From the NCBI RefSeq assembly GCF_000018405.1, contig NC_009943.1, forward strand, positions 933,001-997,000: a DNA stretch of 64,000 bases. Direction: 5' to 3'. The stretch's first letter is position 1; each line of letters starts with the position of its first letter. This document shows positions 42,316 through 52,605 of this stretch, in pieces. The notes under the pieces are model-generated. The model did no database searches, was not told where the DNA came from, and saw only the letters and a program-made list of their open reading frames with translations. The DNA is from Desulfosudis oleivorans Hxd3. GTDB lineage: Bacteria > Desulfobacterota > Desulfobacteria > Desulfobacterales > Desulfosudaceae. The position numbers and the translations under genes are program-made.

Positions 42316-45300
42316 ATGGCAAAGAAACCCGCTGCTCTGCTAACAGCCTTATTTGTATTGGTTTTTGCGTTTTCCGCTCACGCCGAGGCATCTTCTTTTC
42401 TGGACAGAACCGTCTCCATCAACTGGCTTCACTTTGCAAAATCAGCCGATCTTTTCACCGCTGATGCCGAAGCCCAGGGGGTTCTCAGGATCACCAATAC
42501 CACTCCGGACAAATCATACTGGGGTTATGTGGTCCTTAACGGCAGGACCTACTGGCTCAACAATAATGATACTTTTGTTCAGCCGGTCTCTCTTAAGCGG
42601 TTCAATGCCTTTTTCGTGTCCCTGCTCGGTGCGCCGGGCACTGCATTGCATATTGAAATCCTTCCCCCCAAACCAGAAATCATCTCTTTTACAATTGCGC
42701 CGAATTCTGTTGTGCAAGGTTCAACAGCAACCCTGGCCTGGGCAACGGAAAACGCCGATACCGTCGCCATAGAACCGGGTATCGGACCAGTGGATCCCGA
42801 TGGTTCGGTCACTGTGGCGCCGGATGCCACCACAACTTATACCCTGACAGCGGCAAACGCTTACGGCTCTGTCAGCGAAACCGCCACGGTTACGGTTCTT
42901 GTTCCGCCTGCAATAACCATTGTTGAACCAAACGGACTCAATGACATTGCAGATGAATCCTTTACCATTCAGTGGGAAGACGAAGACCCGGACAGCGACG
43001 CCACCATATCCCTTTACTACGATACCGACAACACAGGCGCGGACGGCATTCTTATTGCCCTGGGCCTCGGCGAAGACCCCGACGGTGTGGATGATCAATT
43101 CACATGGGACATTTCGACAATCATGGAAGGGGATTATTACATCTACGCTGTTATCGACGACGGCGTCACTCCTGCCGTGATTGCGTACAGCCCGGGTCCT
43201 GTGACTGTTTTGCATAACATTCCACCGGAGATCACTCTTACGTCCATAAGCGCATTTGTGGGTGACGGATCGTATGAATATGTAGACAGTCGATATTCAA
43301 ATACCCTTTTGTACAACTGGCTGGATATTACGGCTGTCGGCACTGAAATATTGTTGACCGGGTTTGATGACGCATATTCTGTCAATCTTCCATTTGAGTT
43401 TCCGTTTTTCGGCGATATCAAATCATCGATACTGATTAGCTCAAACGGATACCTCACTTTTGGGAATTACGGCACCAACTGTAATAACAGACCGATACCA
43501 GAGTTTTTTGATCCAAACGATTTTATCGCTCCCTACTGGGATGATATTGTGCCGGATAAAGGTGGATCGTTTCATTATTACTATGATTCGGGAAACCAGA
43601 TCTTTATTGTTCAGTATACCGAAGTGCTGCCATACGCAGACGATGCCCCGAAAACATTTCAGGTCATACTTTATCCAAACGGAGATATACTTTTCCAGTA
43701 CAAAGAGATGCAGGGGAACCTCACTTCCGCTACCGTGGGTGTTGAGGATAAGTATGGTACAGAAGGCCTTGAGCTTGCATACGACAAAGCTTTTATTGAA
43801 GATAACCTGGCCATTCTGATCAAAAGAGCCGTGTCAAAAAATGCGATTGGCTGGAACGACGAAGATCCTGATGATAATGCCGCCATATCGCTTTATTACG
43901 ATACAGATAATACAGGAGCGGACGGCATTCTGATTATCGCAGGCATTGAAGAAGACCCTGACGGCCTGACCGAAGACCAATACATATGGGATTCGTCAGA
44001 AGTAGCAGAAGGAACCTACTATGTTTATGCAGTCATTGATGATGGCGTCAACGTTCCAGTGGTTTCTTATTATCCTGAGCCCATAACTATTGATCGCAGC
44101 TCCCCTCGGTTTGACGAACTACCAGAGCAGGAAGGAATGGAAAACGAGAGCTTGACTTTTACAGTTCAGGCCCAGGATCCCAATAATGATTCATTAACCT
44201 ATTCCGCTTCAAATCTTCCTGAAGGGGCAATTTTCAATTCTGACACACGGGTGTTTTCATGGACCCCGACAAGTGACCAGACTGGTGAGTACTATGTCGA
44301 ATTCACCGTCACTGACGGTGAACACACAGACACCATGTCTGTTCGAATAACCATCACACTGCATCTGCCGGTCGTTTCTATCATCGCCTCCCCTTCAACA
44401 GTTGTTCCCGGAGGGTCTACGGTTCTGAGCTGGTCATCGACGTATGCAGATACATGCTATATCGAACCGAATATAGGAAGTGTGGCGACAAGCGGTTCTG
44501 TCACCGTATCTCCTGAACAGATTACAGTATATACCATCACTGCCGTCGGCCCTGGCGGAACCACCACCAGAAGCGCCACCGTCTCCATCACACCCCCCAG
44601 TGTAAGTCTTACTGCCAACCTGCCGGTCATTCAATACGGCGAAGAAATTACGCTGACCTGGACATCCACATATGCGGAGACATGTACAATTGAACCCGGC
44701 ATCGGTGATGTGCCATTAAATGGCTCTGTCACGGTATCGCCGGAAGAGACCACTACTTATACAATCACGGCCACCGGCCCCGGCGGTGTGGCAACACGCA
44801 GCACCACCCTTACCGTCAAGCGTCCTCCCCAGGTTAGCCTGAACGTATCACAGGCGGTTATTAACTATGGAGAATCCATCATATTAACCTGGGAGGCGTG
44901 GCCGGCACAAAGGGCTTATCTAAATAACGGCATTGGATTAGTTTCTGCCAGCGGGTCCATGACGCTGACACCAGAATATACAACCACCTATACATTCACC
45001 GCCGTCAATAATGATCAGTCAACCTGCCAGACGATTTCTGTCAAAGTTTTGGGCCACCCGCCGGAACCTCAGCCCGAAGGTACTTTTGGCGGCCAATATA
45101 ACGATCTTATTCCGGAAGATGCGAGCCTTGAATCGTATGATCCGGACCGGTTCGTCGTTGCCACAGGGTTGGTAAGGGATATGAGCGGCATTCCACTTCC
45201 GGAGGTAGCAGTGAACGTGCTGGGCCACCCTGAATATGGGACAGTACTTACAGATGAAAATGGAAGATACTCCATACCGGCGGAAGGAGGGGGCCTGCTC

Positions 45301-48300
45301 AAACTATCTTTTGAAAAACAAGGGTATTTGACATCCCATAGAAAAATTGAAGCATCGGTAACTGATATTCTGATTCTTAAGACAGTGACTCTCATATCAC
45401 CTGACACTGCTGAAACGACAATATTTTTCAACGGTGATCCAAGCACCATTACCGTCCATAAGAGCACAGAAACACTCGATGCCGAGCTTGGCGACCGTTC
45501 ATGCACCATGGTCTTCACCGGTGAGGCCAAGGCATACGAAGTAGATGAATTCGGGAATCAGGTCCAGGAGCTTTCCTTAATAACAGTCCGGGCAAGTGAG
45601 TATGCAACACCAGAATCCATGCCGGCTATCCTTCCTCCCAACTCCGGCTATACATATTGTGTTGAACTGGAGGCAAGCGGGTTTGACCGGGTAATGTTCG
45701 ATAAACCTGTCATTGCTTATGTAAATAATTTTTTGGGATTTGATGTCGGAGAAATAGTGCCCTCTGGATATTATGACCGAGGGCGCTCCGCATGGGTGCC
45801 GTCTGACAACGGTGTAGTGGTTAAATTGCTTGATACTGACAACGATGGAGTTGTGGACGCCCTGGATGCCGATAGCGATGACCTGCCGGATGATCTTAAT
45901 GAAAATGGTGTACTCGAAGATGAAGTCGCCGGGTTGAATGACCCTGGTACGTATAGCCCCGGTGCTACATTCTGGAGAGTTCCCATAAATCATTTTTCAC
46001 CATGGGATTTTAATTGGTCTTTTGGGATTCCAGAAAATGCCATTTCGTCTAATGCTGAAAGCCCCCCGGATGTGGATGAGCAAAAGCCTACCGTTGATGA
46101 TTGCGATAAAGACAGTAATTCATATGTCAATATCAGAAGTCGTATTCTCCATGAAGATATTCCTCTTCCCGGCACAGGCATGTCCCTTCACTATGCCAGC
46201 AACTGGGTAAAAGGCGCCAGTATTATTATAGATGTGCCGGTAAGCGGAGCTTCTGTGCCGGCCAGTCTTAAACAGATAATTGTTAACATGGAAGTTGCGG
46301 GAAGGATGTTTGAGCAGGTGCTTGCCCCTCTTCCCAACCAGGCAGCGAAATTCGTCTGGGATAAACGTGATTATAGAGGAGATTGGGTAGAAATTCCGGT
46401 CGTTGCTCATATTCACATCGGTTTTGAATATGGCGGTGTTTACTATGAAGCTGAAGCTGATTACAAAAAAGCGTTTGCACAGTCTGGGGCAGATACCGTT
46501 ACCAATGTTCCTTCAAGACAAAATGTTATTCTGTGGGAAACGCATGAGACCCAAATAACTCCCATTCCTCCTGTAGATAAAAACGTTGACAGTCAGCTTG
46601 CGGAGGGGTGGACTCTTTCTTCCCAGCACAGTTTATATATGGGGAATATCGGCGTCCTCAATAAGGGCAATGGTGAAAAAATAGAGCGAAATGCAGTTAT
46701 TATCACAACAATTGCGGGTGGGAACGGGGGGGGCTACAGCGGCGATGGTGGACCTGCTGTGGATGCGCAGTTGGCATATCCAACAAGCGTGACAATGGAT
46801 ATGCGCGGTAATCTGTATATAGCGGATTCTACTTACGAAATTGTTGGAGGGGCTATCTCTATCAAAGATATTATTCGGAAAGTTGATAAGGATGGTAATA
46901 TTACGACTTTTTTTGAAGGCCCAATAATACGGTCCATAGGCAACCTTGATATTGAAGTGGCGCCCGATGGCATGCTTTACATCCTGAGCAGATCAGAAAA
47001 TCAATTGCGAAGAGTAGATCTAAACGGCATTGTCTCCATCGTGGCCGGAATCGCTACCTCGTATCCCCCTGGGATGAAGGTTTTCGCAGGCGATGGAGGG
47101 CCAGCCATTGAGGCACGACTTTACCATCCCCAAGGCATGGAAATAGATGCCTCTGGTAATATTTATATCGCAGACACAGATAATCATTGTGTCCGCAGAA
47201 TAAGTCCGGACGGGATTATTGAGGCATTCGCAGGCATGGGTGTCGACGCTGGCTACAGCGGGGACGGTGGCCTGGCGGTTGATGCCAGGCTGCAAAGCCC
47301 GACCGGCTTGGCCGTCGACAAGACAGGCAATCTGTTTATTGCCGACAGTGGCAACTTTAGTATCCGTAAAGTAGATCCGAAGGGTGTTATCACAACAATT
47401 GCCGGTGGAAACGGACCGGGCTACAGCGGCGATGGATGGCCGGCCGTGGATGCGCAGTTGCAATCTATAAGCGAGATTACACTAGACAGTTCCGGAAACC
47501 TCTACTTGACGGGCTATGACCACATTCGAAAAATCAATCAGGACGGCATTATCACAACAATTGCCGGAGGAAACGGTTCGGGTCACAGCGGAGACGGAGG
47601 CCCGGCTATTTATGCACAACTGGGGTTGGGCCTTAACGATATTATCGCCGACCCACGAGGGAATCTGTATATTTTAGACACTTCTTATTGTGGTGTCCGT
47701 AAAGTAGGACCTGCCCCTGTCGTGGCTGGTTCCGTAGGGGTTGGGGAGGTTATTTTTGTGGAAGAAAATGGGCTTGGGCACATTATGTTGTCCAATGGCA
47801 GGCATTCAAGGACCATTGATACGGCCTCGGGTGTTGTACTAAAAAGCTTTACATACGATACTGACAACCGTCTTGTGTCTATAACCGATCAGTTCGGAAA
47901 CGTAACAACAGTTGAGCGCAGTAGTGATGGCCGACCCACGGCGATTATCTCTCCTGATGGATTAAGAACCGATCTTTCCGTCGATCCCGCTACCAGTCAT
48001 TTAAATCGAATTACCCATCCTGACGGTGGTTATTATGACTTTGGATATACAACAGGCGGCTTAATGGAATATGAGATCGATCCTGCAGGAAATCGTTTTG
48101 ATCACATTTTTGATATAGAAGGGCGATTATCAGAAGTGTTGGATGAAGAACACGGCCATCAGTATTATGAGCAGATGAAGTATCCAAGCGGTGATATCCT
48201 GACAACGGTGACAACAGCCGAAGGTAACGTAACATCTTATCTGGATCGAACGGAACTGTCCGGTGAATATACATCGATTATCACTGACGCTCCAGGCGGT

Positions 48301-50811
48301 CAGACCACTTATATTAGATCTGCAGACGGGTTTTATGCTCAGAAAGATTTAGCCTGCGGCATGGCGCTGGATTTTGAATATGGTATTGACCCGGCCTATA
48401 AATATAAATTTATCAAGGAGTCGCATGAAATCGCACCGTCCGGTATCTCAAAAAGAAATCAACTGGATATCTCTTATGAAGATACCGATCTGGACGAAGC
48501 CCCTGACCTGATTACCCGGAGTGTGACAGTCAACGGCAAGACCACGACTGTACAAAAAGATGTGATTCAGTCAACTGTTACCGCCACATCACCGGAAGGC
48601 CGGGCCACTGTATCCTCCTACGATCCTGATACACTGGTCACGCTAAGCACAGGAATAGCCGGTCTGTATCAGACAAACTATGGCTACTATGCTGACGGCC
48701 GACCGAAATCCGTCATGACCGGTACCAGGGAGACTTCTTTTGCCTATGATTCATATGGCTACCTGGCATCTGTTACTGACCCCAGAAGTCTGACCACATA
48801 CTTTACAAATGATCTGGCAGGCCGGGTTACGCATATCGCCCGCCCCGACGGTACAAACCTGGGGTTTGAATATGACGCCAACGGCAACATGACCGTGCTG
48901 ACCAATCCGTCGAACGTGGACCATCTGTTCGGGTATAATGGAGTTGACCTGAAAAGCTTCTACACAACGCCGCTCAGCGGCAGCTACAGCTATTCGTATG
49001 ACAAAGACCGGCGGCTGGTTCAAAAAGATTTTCCATCCGGGCAGTCTATTTACTGGGATTATACAAACCCGTCAGACGCGACAGACAAGTCCCGGCTGTG
49101 GCGTGTCATCACCCCGGAAGGTGATATTGATTACACCTATCTTTGCGGGAACAAGGTCGAGTCTGTATCAACCGTCACGGAGGCCATTGCATACGGCTAT
49201 GACGGCAAACTGGTCACCTCTGAAACCCTGTACGGAACCATCAACAAAACCCTGTCATATACCTATAACGAGGACTTCAACGTAGAGTCCTTCACCTATG
49301 CCGGGGCCACGGAAGGATATCTTTACGACAATGACGGCCTGCTCACCGGCGCAGGTGGCTTTACCATATCCCGGTACAATGACCCCGGCGTCAACGAGAC
49401 CGGTCTTCCCTATAACGTGACCAACGGCGCTTTCAGCCTGGGCAGAACATTTAACGGCTATGGTGAGACCGGCAGAGAATCCAGCACCGTCGGCGGTTAC
49501 GATGTGTATGAATGGAATGTAATAGACCGTTATGCCGACGGCAGAATAAAGACAAAAACAGAGACCATCGGCGGTGTCACCACCACGTTCGGCTACACGT
49601 ATGACGAGATGGGCCGGCTTGAGACCGTGACAAAAGACGGCTCTCTCGTCGAATCATACGACCATGATACTATCCCTTACGGCACCTGCACATACCAGAT
49701 GAACTCGCTTCGGGGCATTGCCGGCCGGGTCCTGGATTATGATGCGGAAGACCACCTTCTTTCTGCCGGAGGGACAGACTATCAGTATGATCTGGATGGG
49801 TTTTTGACATCCAAAACATCGGGCACAGAAACCACATACTATGATTATTCATCCCGTGGGGAGCTTCTGAGCGTTGATCTGCCTGACGGCACGGACATCA
49901 CCTACGTTCACGATCCCCTTGGTCGGCGCATCGCCAAAAAGGTCAATGGTACGATCACCGAGAAATATCTCTGGAGCGGCCTGACAACCCTGCTGGCGGT
50001 GTACGACGGCTCGGATAACCTCCTTATGCGGTTTGTGTATGCGGACGGCCGCATGCCTGTGGCGGTTGAAAAAGGCGGTATAACATATTATCTTGCCTAT
50101 GATCAGGTCGGTTCCCTGCGAGCCGTGGCCGATGCCGCAGGCAACATCGTCAAGCAGATCGACTACGACAGCTTCGGATTTATGTTGAATGACACCTACC
50201 CGGGCTTTGAAATACCGTTCGGGTTTGCAGGGGGCCTGTATGATAAAGACACAGGTCTTGTGCGCTTTGGATATCGCGATTATGATCCGAATACCGGCCG
50301 CTGGACAGCCAAGGACCCAATCGGATTCAATGGCGGGGCAAGTGACCTTTATGGGTATTGCCTAAATGATCCAGTTAATATGATTGATGGTATTGGCTTA
50401 GCTGGTTTTGCCATTGATGCTGGGGGTGGTTACGGGACAGGATGGGGAACTAATAATTACTCTGAGGGTGGGAGCGCTGGAACAGGATTATTTATCGGAG
50501 TTAAGCCAGATACTGGTGGGTATGCCCAATTAGGCGCTTATACTTATCAGTCCTATGCTGACGAAATACCTGGTGCACGGCTTGGGGCCGGGTTTAATGC
50601 AACTTACTATAAAGGCGACTCTGCCGACTTTTTTAAAGGTGAAATGAATTATACCATGTTAACCCTTTTTATCGCGTCTCTGACAAAGTATTCAGATCCA
50701 TGTACAGGTAAAACTACAGGATGGACCGTAAGTTTAGGTGGAAAGGGGTACGGTCTTACTTGGTTTGAAAAAGGGACGTCAAAGTCGTGGTCTTACGCAT
50801 TGCAAGAATGA
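42316..50811 (+). CDS. Giant secreted RHS/YD-repeat protein (candidate polymorphic toxin)
   Basis: 2831 residues with Sec signal peptide (LLTALFVLVFAFSAHAEA). Parts in order: several Ig-like repeats of the form GSTxLxW(..)E(P)GIG(..)GSVTVxPxxTTTYT (about 120-200 and 690-920), and a nidogen-like segment (about 320-505). Next come a carboxypeptidase-regulatory-like domain (about 950-1015), a Ca-binding-like Asp-rich stretch (DTDNDGVVDALDADSDD, about 1174) and five NHL-type repeats (about 1462-1800). Many YD repeats (about 1840-2600) and the RHS core ending DLYGYCLNDPVNMIDGIG near 2690 follow. The last 135 residues are a distinct Gly-rich tip of unknown type, encoded by more AT-rich DNA. Such tips are often toxins. 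Confidence 0.92.
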   Translation: MAKKPAALLTALFVLVFAFSAHAEASSFLDRTVSINWLHFAKSADLFTADAEAQGVLRITNTTPDKSYWGYVVLNGRTYWLNNNDTFVQPVSLKRFNAFFVSLLGAPGTALHIEILPPKPEIISFTIAPNSVVQGSTATLAWATENADTVAIEPGIGPVDPDGSVTVAPDATTTYTLTAANAYGSVSETATVTVLVPPAITIVEPNGLNDIADESFTIQWEDEDPDSDATISLYYDTDNTGADGILIALGLGEDPDGVDDQFTWDISTIMEGDYYIYAVIDDGVTPAVIAYSPGPVTVLHNIPPEITLTSISAFVGDGSYEYVDSRYSNTLLYNWLDITAVGTEILLTGFDDAYSVNLPFEFPFFGDIKSSILISSNGYLTFGNYGTNCNNRPIPEFFDPNDFIAPYWDDIVPDKGGSFHYYYDSGNQIFIVQYTEVLPYADDAPKTFQVILYPNGDILFQYKEMQGNLTSATVGVEDKYGTEGLELAYDKAFIEDNLAILIKRAVSKNAIGWNDEDPDDNAAISLYYDTDNTGADGILIIAGIEEDPDGLTEDQYIWDSSEVAEGTYYVYAVIDDGVNVPVVSYYPEPITIDRSSPRFDELPEQEGMENESLTFTVQAQDPNNDSLTYSASNLPEGAIFNSDTRVFSWTPTSDQTGEYYVEFTVTDGEHTDTMSVRITITLHLPVVSIIASPSTVVPGGSTVLSWSSTYADTCYIEPNIGSVATSGSVTVSPEQITVYTITAVGPGGTTTRSATVSITPPSVSLTANLPVIQYGEEITLTWTSTYAETCTIEPGIGDVPLNGSVTVSPEETTTYTITATGPGGVATRSTTLTVKRPPQVSLNVSQAVINYGESIILTWEAWPAQRAYLNNGIGLVSASGSMTLTPEYTTTYTFTAVNNDQSTCQTISVKVLGHPPEPQPEGTFGGQYNDLIPEDASLESYDPDRFVVATGLVRDMSGIPLPEVAVNVLGHPEYGTVLTDENGRYSIPAEGGGLLKLSFEKQGYLTSHRKIEASVTDILILKTVTLISPDTAETTIFFNGDPSTITVHKSTETLDAELGDRSCTMVFTGEAKAYEVDEFGNQVQELSLITVRASEYATPESMPAILPPNSGYTYCVELEASGFDRVMFDKPVIAYVNNFLGFDVGEIVPSGYYDRGRSAWVPSDNGVVVKLLDTDNDGVVDALDADSDDLPDDLNENGVLEDEVAGLNDPGTYSPGATFWRVPINHFSPWDFNWSFGIPENAISSNAESPPDVDEQKPTVDDCDKDSNSYVNIRSRILHEDIPLPGTGMSLHYASNWVKGASIIIDVPVSGASVPASLKQIIVNMEVAGRMFEQVLAPLPNQAAKFVWDKRDYRGDWVEIPVVAHIHIGFEYGGVYYEAEADYKKAFAQSGADTVTNVPSRQNVILWETHETQITPIPPVDKNVDSQLAEGWTLSSQHSLYMGNIGVLNKGNGEKIERNAVIITTIAGGNGGGYSGDGGPAVDAQLAYPTSVTMDMRGNLYIADSTYEIVGGAISIKDIIRKVDKDGNITTFFEGPIIRSIGNLDIEVAPDGMLYILSRSENQLRRVDLNGIVSIVAGIATSYPPGMKVFAGDGGPAIEARLYHPQGMEIDASGNIYIADTDNHCVRRISPDGIIEAFAGMGVDAGYSGDGGLAVDARLQSPTGLAVDKTGNLFIADSGNFSIRKVDPKGVITTIAGGNGPGYSGDGWPAVDAQLQSISEITLDSSGNLYLTGYDHIRKINQDGIITTIAGGNGSGHSGDGGPAIYAQLGLGLNDIIADPRGNLYILDTSYCGVRKVGPAPVVAGSVGVGEVIFVEENGLGHIMLSNGRHSRTIDTASGVVLKSFTYDTDNRLVSITDQFGNVTTVERSSDGRPTAIISPDGLRTDLSVDPATSHLNRITHPDGGYYDFGYTTGGLMEYEIDPAGNRFDHIFDIEGRLSEVLDEEHGHQYYEQMKYPSGDILTTVTTAEGNVTSYLDRTELSGEYTSIITDAPGGQTTYIRSADGFYAQKDLACGMALDFEYGIDPAYKYKFIKESHEIAPSGISKRNQLDISYEDTDLDEAPDLITRSVTVNGKTTTVQKDVIQSTVTATSPEGRATVSSYDPDTLVTLSTGIAGLYQTNYGYYADGRPKSVMTGTRETSFAYDSYGYLASVTDPRSLTTYFTNDLAGRVTHIARPDGTNLGFEYDANGNMTVLTNPSNVDHLFGYNGVDLKSFYTTPLSGSYSYSYDKDRRLVQKDFPSGQSIYWDYTNPSDATDKSRLWRVITPEGDIDYTYLCGNKVESVSTVTEAIAYGYDGKLVTSETLYGTINKTLSYTYNEDFNVESFTYAGATEGYLYDNDGLLTGAGGFTISRYNDPGVNETGLPYNVTNGAFSLGRTFNGYGETGRESSTVGGYDVYEWNVIDRYADGRIKTKTETIGGVTTTFGYTYDEMGRLETVTKDGSLVESYDHDTIPYGTCTYQMNSLRGIAGRVLDYDAEDHLLSAGGTDYQYDLDGFLTSKTSGTETTYYDYSSRGELLSVDLPDGTDITYVHDPLGRRIAKKVNGTITEKYLWSGLTTLLAVYDGSDNLLMRFVYADGRMPVAVEKGGITYYLAYDQVGSLRAVADAAGNIVKQIDYDSFGFMLNDTYPGFEIPFGFAGGLYDKDTGLVRFGYRDYDPNTGRWTAKDPIGFNGGASDLYGYCLNDPVNMIDGIGLAGFAIDAGGGYGTGWGTNNYSEGGSAGTGLFIGVKPDTGGYAQLGAYTYQSYADEIPGARLGAGFNATYYKGDSADFFKGEMNYTMLTLFIASLTKYSDPCTGKTTGWTVSLGGKGYGLTWFEKGTSKSWSYALQE

Positions 50812-50823
50812 AAGGAGTTTAGC

Positions 50824-51141
50824 ATGGCGCAAATTGATATCTTAAAACCGATAAAGATGTTTGGTTATTGTTTTATTCTGATGGGAAGTGTTGTCCTTTT
50901 TATGCATTTTCTATTATTGCAAAGCAATGACTATACTATCGAATTTAAGTGCTTTGTTTTAATAATATCGGGTTTTCATTTCTTAGCGGGGGCCGGTGTC
51001 ATACTTAAAAAGAATTGGGGTTTTCATGTTTTAAAATTCTATCTCTATTGTTTATATCTGGCATTGCCCGTTGGTACTTATATAGCAATAAAAACATTTA
51101 AATATATTGAACAGCATAAAATAGAAAATTATTTCAAGTAA
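50824..51141 (+). CDS. Small three-helix membrane protein, candidate immunity protein
   Basis: 105 residues, starting 12 bases after the RHS stop with ribosome site GGAG. Three hydrophobic segments (about residues 13-32, 42-61, 68-88) leave short loops. Not recognised. Position directly behind an RHS tip is where immunity genes sit, and AT-rich composition matches the tip, so a membrane immunity role is plausible but unproven. Confidence 0.72.
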   Translation: MAQIDILKPIKMFGYCFILMGSVVLFMHFLLLQSNDYTIEFKCFVLIISGFHFLAGAGVILKKNWGFHVLKFYLYCLYLALPVGTYIAIKTFKYIEQHKIENYFK

Positions 51142-51153
51142 GCGCGGGTGGCA

Positions 51154-51175
51154 CTGGCAGCGATTAAGCTGCCAG
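51154..51175 (+). terminator. Hairpin after the small membrane gene
   Basis: CTGGCAGC and GCTGCCAG pair around GATTAA, 12 bases after the stop. No T-run, so termination is uncertain; it also abuts the transposase unit. Confidence 0.45.
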
Positions 51176-51187
51176 GAATTGGAATTG

Positions 51188-52278
51188 GGGACGCCCTTCA
51201 TATTTTTACATTTACGAATTATTGAATATCTGAGAATAAAAAAACATGCCCAGACAAGCCAGAATAGATGCACCGGGGGCGCTGCATCATATCATTGCCA
51301 GGGGGATTGAACGCGGCCGGATATTTCGGGACGACCAGGACCGAAATGATTTTATCCTGCGGCTCGGCCAACTGGTTCAAGAATCACAGACACAGTGCCT
51401 TGCCTGGGCGTTGATTCCAAACCATTTTCATTTATTACTGAAAACCGGCAATGTTCCCATTGCCACGCTTATGCGCCGCCTGCTGACGGGTTATGCAATC
51501 AACCACAATCGGCGTTATCGCAGGAGCGGGCATTTGTTTCAAAACCGTTATAAATCGATTCTCTGCCAGCAGGATATTTATTTGAAAGAACTGGTGCGCT
51601 ACATCCATCTGAATCCTCTAAGGGCGGGATTGGTCGCCAATATGGAGGCGCTTGACAGATATCATTTTGCCGGCCACGGCTATATTATGGGAAAGATAAA
51701 CAATACCTGGCAGTCCATAAATGAGGTTTTGTCATATTTCAGTGAAGACAAGACGGATGCGCGGCGGAAGTATAGGAAGTATGTTACAAAAGGCCTGGAA
51801 GCGGGCAGGCAGCCATCTCTTACAGGCGGCGGGTTGATTCGAAGCGCTGGCGGCTGGGAAGCAGTCCGCTCCCAGCGCAAGGCAGGGGTTTTTCAGAAAA
51901 GCGACGAGCGCATCCTGGGAGATGATGATTTTGTCAAAACAGTTTTATCGGCTGCACAGGAAGAACTGAATAACCGCTATTCACTGGTTGCAAAAGGAGT
52001 GCAGCTTGACGACATTGTCGCGGCCGTATCCTGCCTGCTTTCTATTCCCCGGAGCGCTATGACAGAGCCTTCAAAAGAGAGGACTGTCGTTAAAGGACGA
52101 TCGCTTGTGTGTTACTGGGCTGTTCGGGAGTTGGGAATGTCAATGACAGCAGTGGCTGAAGCCCTGAAAGTCGGGGTCTCGACTGTCAGTAATGCGGTTA
52201 AAAAAGGAGAAACAATCGCTAATGGAGAAGGTTTGTTGTTAGGTGACGTGCTAAATGTGAAAATATGAAGGGCGTCCC
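51188..52278 (+). mobile_element. REP-type transposase unit with 19-bp inverted ends
   Basis: GGGACGCCCTTCATATTTT (51188-51206) is exactly inverted at 52260-52278, enclosing a single transposase gene whose stop codon lies in the right end. The right end core is repeated once more (52291-52310). Confidence 0.85.
51246..52268 (+). CDS. REP-associated Y1/HUH transposase (TnpA_REP family)
   Basis: 340 residues. The N-terminal Y1 transposase domain has the metal-binding HUH motif in ALIPNHFHLLLKTG and the catalytic Tyr region YAINHNRRYRRSGHLFQNRYKSI. The C-terminal 90 residues carry a helix-turn-helix (SMTAVAEALKVGVSTVSNAV) as in longer members that bind palindromic ends. Such proteins nick and rejoin single-stranded hairpin elements. 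The window's GGGGAC-type and GGGCGTCCC-type palindromes are potential substrates. The gene appears intact. Confidence 0.9.
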   Translation: MPRQARIDAPGALHHIIARGIERGRIFRDDQDRNDFILRLGQLVQESQTQCLAWALIPNHFHLLLKTGNVPIATLMRRLLTGYAINHNRRYRRSGHLFQNRYKSILCQQDIYLKELVRYIHLNPLRAGLVANMEALDRYHFAGHGYIMGKINNTWQSINEVLSYFSEDKTDARRKYRKYVTKGLEAGRQPSLTGGGLIRSAGGWEAVRSQRKAGVFQKSDERILGDDDFVKTVLSAAQEELNNRYSLVAKGVQLDDIVAAVSCLLSIPRSAMTEPSKERTVVKGRSLVCYWAVRELGMSMTAVAEALKVGVSTVSNAVKKGETIANGEGLLLGDVLNVKI

Positions 52279-52310
52279 TAAAACCTCTCATGAAGGGCGT
52301 CCCTAAAACC
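52266..52310. repeat. Two tandem copies of the transposon right end
   Basis: TGAAGGGCGTCCCTAAAACC at 52266-52285 and again at 52291-52310, with five bases between. GGGCGTCCC is itself nearly palindromic. Between 52311 and the next gene only CGGTC/GACCG near 52550 and the FDH ribosome site (AAGGAG) were noticed. Confidence 0.8.
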
Positions 52311-52605
52311 GCTATTACCTGTAAAAGTCAAGAACCTCCCGGCCAATTTGTCTCTCTCAGGTACCCCAGTAGTCATGGGGAAGTGTCTGTCTCTCCATTT
52401 GTTTCATGATTTTTTTTGGCAATCACTAGTTTTTCAAAAAAATCAACCAGTTGGAATATTAGCGGTAAAAACACACCCGGCAATTGACATGGGTTCAATA
52501 TATATTGTAAAAGAAAGTTTGCGTTTTTAACCGGTCTGTCTTTTCGAATGCGGTCGGCGGACCGAAGAAGATCGTTTTTGACCAGCCAAGGAGATAAAAG
52601 GCAGC

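Noticed and set aside
51140-51160. Sigma-54 promoter from TGGCAC near 51149
   Set aside because: The -12 GC is not at the required 10-base distance.
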